Part shown: piece by piece, positions 60,821 to 64,000 of the stretch
How the letters are laid out: every line of letters begins with the position of its first letter
Numbering within the stretch: the stretch's first letter is position 1
Source of the DNA: Paenibacillus catalpae
GTDB lineage: Bacteria; Bacillota; Bacilli; Paenibacillales; Paenibacillaceae
Reading direction: 5' to 3'
Assembly: GCF_900112695.1 (NCBI RefSeq)
Contig: NZ_FOMT01000006.1
Location: forward strand, 310,001-374,000
Length of the DNA: 64,000 bases
Made by a program: the position numbers and the translations under genes
Notes under the pieces: generated by a model
What the model saw: the letters and a program-made list of their open reading frames with translations, nothing else
Databases searched by the model: none
What the model was told of the DNA's origin: nothing

Positions 60821-60913
60821 ACATAGAAGAGCGCTTTGTTTTACATCTGTTCACTCCCTCTCTGAACGAAAGAAAACCTTACATAATTAGTAATAAAATT
60901 ACAAAATAATTGC

Positions 60914-60942
60914 GTGACAATTCAGAATTATTCCCCTAAAAT
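60914..60942 (+). promoter_or_regulatory. Promoter of the phosphodiesterase gene
   Basis: GTGACA, 17 bases, TAAAAT, 88 bases before the start. Only one mismatch to consensus in each hexamer. Confidence 0.6.
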
Positions 60943-61030
60943 GAGGAAAATGATGCCGCCATCATCCTTCATAACATCGCTGCGTCAGGTGAGTATCAAC
61001 AAATAGGGATAGAGAGAGGGAGGATTTCGT

Positions 61031-63259
61031 TTGGTGAAGTCGAGGAAAACAACATGGAGACGAGCTCTCGCAACTGCAGCAGCAGCGGGATTAACCGTGA
61101 TGCCCTTTTCCGCAATAGGTTCTGCAGCAGGCAGCGGGACTACGGTTGAGCTGCGGATTTTGGAGACGACCGACCTGCACGTGAACATCGTGAACTATGA
61201 TTATTTTGCGGACAAGCCTACGGATGAGTATGGTTTCGCCAAGACGGCAACGCTGATCAGGCAGGCCAGGGATGAAGCGGCGAACAGCCTTTTGTTCGAT
61301 AACGGTGACCTGATTCAAGGAAATCCGCTGGGCGACTATGTGGCAACGGTGGATCCGCTGCAGCAGGGGGAGACGCATCCCGTCTATAAGGCGCTTAATC
61401 TGCTTGATTACGATGCGGGCAATATCGGCAACCATGAGTTTAATTACGGACTCGATTTCCTGAAGACCTCGCTTGGAGGGGCAGACTTCCCGTATGTGAA
61501 TGCGAATGTTTATATCGATGACGGCGATAAGGATGAGACGAACGACAAGAACTATTTTACCCCTTATCTTATACTCGACAAGGAAGTAAAGGATAACACC
61601 GGCGCCGTTCATACGCTGAAGGTTGGCGTAATCGGTTTTGTGCCGCCGCAGATTCTGCAGTGGGATAAGGCCAAGCTGGAGGGCAAGGTCATTACGAAGG
61701 ATATCGTGAAGACGGCAGAGAAATTCGTGCCGGAGATGAAAGCGAAGGGTGCCGATATTATCGTGGCCATTCCGCATTCCGGCTTTGAAGATATTCCGCA
61801 GACGGATCTGATGGAGAATTCGGTACTTTATCTGAGCAAGGTGAAGGATATTAACGCGATTCTGTTCGGCCATGCGCATAAGGTATTCCCGGACAAGTCG
61901 TTTGAAGGCAAGTCGGGCGTTGATCTGACGAAAGGAACGATCAACGGGGTGCCTGCGGTAGAGCCGGGCTTCTGGGGCAATAATCTCGGTATTATTGATC
62001 TGACACTGCAGCTGGAAGGCGGCAAATGGACCGTGGCGGATTCGAAGACGTCGGTGAAGCCGATCTTCGATGCCGTAAACAAGAAACCGCTCGTGGATGC
62101 GGATCAGGAAGTGCTGGACGCGGTAGCGGAAGATCATCAGCACACGCTTGATTATGTGCGCGGCCCTGTAGGGACAACAACAGCGCCAATCAACAGCTAC
62201 TTCGCTCTGGTGCAGGATGATCCGTCCATTCAAATTGTGACGAATGCGCAGAAATGGTATGTGGAGAAGCAGCTTCAAGGCACCGATTATGAAGGAATAC
62301 CGGTGCTTTCGGCAGGTGCGCCGTTCAAGGCGGGCGGACGCCAGGGGCCGGCTTATTACACCAATATTTCAAAGGGCAGCATCGCCATTAAGAACGTAGC
62401 CGACCTTTACCTGTACTCGAATACAGTAAATGCCGTGCTCGTAACGGGCGCGGAGCTGAAGGAATGGCTGGAATGGTCGGCTGGGCAGTTCAACACCATT
62501 AACCCGGCATCTGCGGATAAGCAGGAACTGATCAACTATGACTTCCCGACCTATAATTTCGACGTTATTGATGGGGTCACTTACCAGATCGATGTGTCCA
62601 AGCCGGCGAAGTATACCGCAACCGGTACCGTAGCGAGCGCGGACTCCAGCCGGATTGTGAACCTGAAATACAATGGAAAGCCGATTGACCCGGCGAAAAA
62701 GTTCGTCGTTGCGTCAAACAACTACCGTGCTTCGTCGAGCAAATTCGCGAATCCGGACGGCAAGCGGATCATTCTGGCTTCACCGGATGAGAACCGCCAG
62801 GTCATTATCGACTACATCCGTTCGTTCAAGACGATTAACCCGTCAGCAGACGGCAACTGGTCGCTTGCTCCAATCAATGACAAAGTGAATGTTTCCTTCA
62901 AGACATCGCCTGACGCAAAAGCTGCAGCGAATTCGATCAAATCGCTTTCCTACGTAGGAGCAACCGAAGACGGTTATGCGGAATTCAAGCTGAGCTTTGC
63001 AACGCCGGAAATGACGGTTCCTGAACCGCCGGCGAAGCCCGATCCGAAGCCGCCTGTGAAGCCGGAACCACCTGCAAAACCTGATCCAAAGCCGGAGGCT
63101 CCAGCCGATATGGTCTACATCGTAAAGAAGGGCGATACGTTATGGGCTATTGCCAATAAATACGACACGACCTGGCAGAAGCTTGCCAAATACAATAAGC
63201 TGAAAAATCCGAATCGGATTTACGTCGGTCAAAAGATCCTTATCCCGGCAAATAAGTAA
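61031..63259 (+). CDS. 2',3'-cyclic phosphodiesterase/3'-nucleotidase with LysM tail
   Basis: A 742-residue secreted CpdB/YfkN-type enzyme. Signal peptide to about residue 34 (LATAAAAGLTVMPFSAIGSAA). Metallophosphoesterase domain: ILETTDLHVNIV, NGDLIQGNPLGDY, NIGNHEFNYG, IPHSGFED, LFGHAHKVF. Then a 5'-nucleotidase C-domain (SNTVNAVLVTGAEL, NYRASSSKFANPDG) to about 650, a Pro/Lys-rich linker made of PEPPAKPDPKP repeats, and a C-terminal LysM (VYIVKKGDTLWAIANKYD ... RIYVGQKILIP) that binds peptidoglycan. It frees phosphate and nucleosides from RNA breakdown products at the wall. TTG 61031 is best spaced to GGGAGG; GTG 61034 is an alternative. Confidence 0.92.
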   Translation: MVKSRKTTWRRALATAAAAGLTVMPFSAIGSAAGSGTTVELRILETTDLHVNIVNYDYFADKPTDEYGFAKTATLIRQARDEAANSLLFDNGDLIQGNPLGDYVATVDPLQQGETHPVYKALNLLDYDAGNIGNHEFNYGLDFLKTSLGGADFPYVNANVYIDDGDKDETNDKNYFTPYLILDKEVKDNTGAVHTLKVGVIGFVPPQILQWDKAKLEGKVITKDIVKTAEKFVPEMKAKGADIIVAIPHSGFEDIPQTDLMENSVLYLSKVKDINAILFGHAHKVFPDKSFEGKSGVDLTKGTINGVPAVEPGFWGNNLGIIDLTLQLEGGKWTVADSKTSVKPIFDAVNKKPLVDADQEVLDAVAEDHQHTLDYVRGPVGTTTAPINSYFALVQDDPSIQIVTNAQKWYVEKQLQGTDYEGIPVLSAGAPFKAGGRQGPAYYTNISKGSIAIKNVADLYLYSNTVNAVLVTGAELKEWLEWSAGQFNTINPASADKQELINYDFPTYNFDVIDGVTYQIDVSKPAKYTATGTVASADSSRIVNLKYNGKPIDPAKKFVVASNNYRASSSKFANPDGKRIILASPDENRQVIIDYIRSFKTINPSADGNWSLAPINDKVNVSFKTSPDAKAAANSIKSLSYVGATEDGYAEFKLSFATPEMTVPEPPAKPDPKPPVKPEPPAKPDPKPEAPADMVYIVKKGDTLWAIANKYDTTWQKLAKYNKLKNPNRIYVGQKILIPANK

Positions 63260-63324
63260 GACTGCGCGGTAAATAAAAGGAGATTTTCGTAGATATGAAG
63301 CGGTAGCTTCAGATGGGATAAGCA

Positions 63325-63354
63325 GAAAAAACAGCCCTCGGGCTGTTTTTTTGT
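63325..63354 (+). terminator. Terminator of the phosphodiesterase gene
   Basis: AACAGCC and GGCTGTT with a 4-base loop, flanked by A and T runs. Confidence 0.85.
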
Positions 63355-63437
63355 TGCTGATTTGGCCCGGCAGGTTTACGCTAGGCTTAAGAACAACAAG
63401 TGCCGCTGGCTGCGGCAGGAATGGGAGAACCAAAGCG

Positions 63438-64000
63438 ATGACGGGCAGGGACAACGCCAGACGGCGTAATGTAGGTATCTTTGCGCATGTTGATGCGGGG
63501 AAAACAACAACAACGGAGCACATGCTGTTCGTCAGCGGTCGAACACGATCACTTGGCAGCGTGGATGCGGGAACAACATTAACAGACTGGCTTGATGTGG
63601 AGAAAGAGCGGGGTATTTCCGTACGTGCGGCAACGACCTCCTTTGTATGGAAAAATACGAATATTAACCTTGTTGATACGCCGGGGCATGTCGATTTCTT
63701 ATCCGAGGTTGAGCGTTCGCTTCGGGTGATGGATGGCGCCGTACTGATTCTATCAGCCGTTGAAGGGGTGCAGGCACAGACGGAGATGATCTGGAGTGCG
63801 CTGCGCAAGCTCCGGATTCCAACGATTATTTATATTAATAAAATGGACCGGATTGGCGCTGACCGGGAAGCGGTTCTGCGCGATATTCGCAGCTACCTGT
63901 CGCCGGATATATTGGAGGTGCAGCATCCGCTTGGGAGCGAGCAGCAGTTCATGGGCGCTGTGGATTTATGGGGGCCTGATGCGGATGAGGAGTCGTTCAC
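63438..64000 (+). CDS. Ribosomal-protection-type GTPase (TetM-like), partial
   Basis: The reading frame starts at ATG 63438 (GGGAGA upstream) and runs off the right edge; 187 residues are visible. They form the GTPase domain of an EF-G-like factor: G1 AHVDAGKTTTTEHML, G2 region ERGISVRAATTSF, G3 DTPGHVDFLSEVERSLRV, G4 YINKMDRIGAD. The short N-terminus and VEKERGISVRAA fit the TetM/OtrA-type ribosomal-protection group rather than EF-G, which would have more sequence before G1. Chromosomal homologues are common in Paenibacillus and need not give tetracycline resistance. The right part of the protein is outside the window. Confidence 0.88.
   Translation, partial: MTGRDNARRRNVGIFAHVDAGKTTTTEHMLFVSGRTRSLGSVDAGTTLTDWLDVEKERGISVRAATTSFVWKNTNINLVDTPGHVDFLSEVERSLRVMDGAVLILSAVEGVQAQTEMIWSALRKLRIPTIIYINKMDRIGADREAVLRDIRSYLSPDILEVQHPLGSEQQFMGAVDLWGPDADEESF

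Noticed and set aside
61091..62278. 395-codon minus-strand open frame
   Set aside because: It is antisense to the phosphodiesterase, whose domains are complete and collinear; the product is Arg/Ile/His-rich as expected of a shadow frame.

Overview
The window looks like chromosomal DNA of a Paenibacillus-type, spore-forming Firmicute. This is inferred from strong AGGAGG-type ribosome sites, frequent TTG/GTG starts, an alpha/beta-type spore protein, YesM/YesN two-component pairs beside sugar ABC importers, many plant-glycan hydrolases, and MhqR, OhrR and YtrA-like regulators. No rRNA, tRNA, CRISPR array, phage or insertion sequence was seen.

Layout. 1-3.1 kb: end of an aldehyde dehydrogenase, a DHA2-type drug exporter, and a secreted helical protein of unknown role. 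3.2-16.5 kb: a plus-strand glycan locus: GH42 beta-galactosidase, two LplB/YtcP-type permeases, a solute-binding lipoprotein, a YesM/YesN pair, a GH78 alpha-L-rhamnosidase and a second GH42 enzyme. It looks built to sense, import and trim rhamnose- and galactose-containing plant glycans. 16.6-20.8 kb: alkyltransferase-like protein, DUF1284, spore protein, putative glycosyltransferase, a WGxxGxxG-tailed secreted protein, DUF3231 and an acetyltransferase. 20.8-23.7 kb: a GH115 alpha-glucuronidase. 23.9-24.8 kb: a glycine-rich exported peptidoglycan-binding protein.

24.9-27.8 kb: an MhqR-like quinone/electrophile module: MarR repressor, ring-cleaving dioxygenase, MhqD-like hydrolase and flavin reductase, with matching palindromes before the first two genes. 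27.8-30.3 kb: PepT and a leucine-type dehydrogenase whose ribosome site lies in a long stem-loop. 30.4-32.4 kb: a GntR/ABC operon. 32.5-33.6 kb: OhrR-like regulator divergent from a glutathione peroxidase. 33.6-35.7 kb: SDR-like oxidoreductase and polysaccharide deacetylase.

35.9-47.2 kb: a second sugar importer (binding protein, MalF/MalG-like permeases), then a YesM/YesN pair, a ROK protein, a MATE pump, a split threonine/serine exporter and a PhzF-like protein. 47.3-50.6 kb: small alarmone synthetase, an unknown protein, LipL and a CatB-like acetyltransferase. 50.8-56.3 kb: a MacB-like ABC system with two ATPases; the second ends in an AbrB-like segment. 56.3-64 kb: a PAS histidine kinase, a membrane protein, a tiny acidic protein, methionine aminopeptidase, a LysM-tailed cyclic-nucleotide phosphodiesterase, and the start of a ribosomal-protection-type GTPase.

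The observations most worth following are the ATPase-AbrB fusion, the sequestered ribosome site before the dehydrogenase, and an intergenic hairpin repeat (26.43-26.58 kb) that recurs in part at 39.32 kb. All assignments come from reading the sequence; no database search was run.
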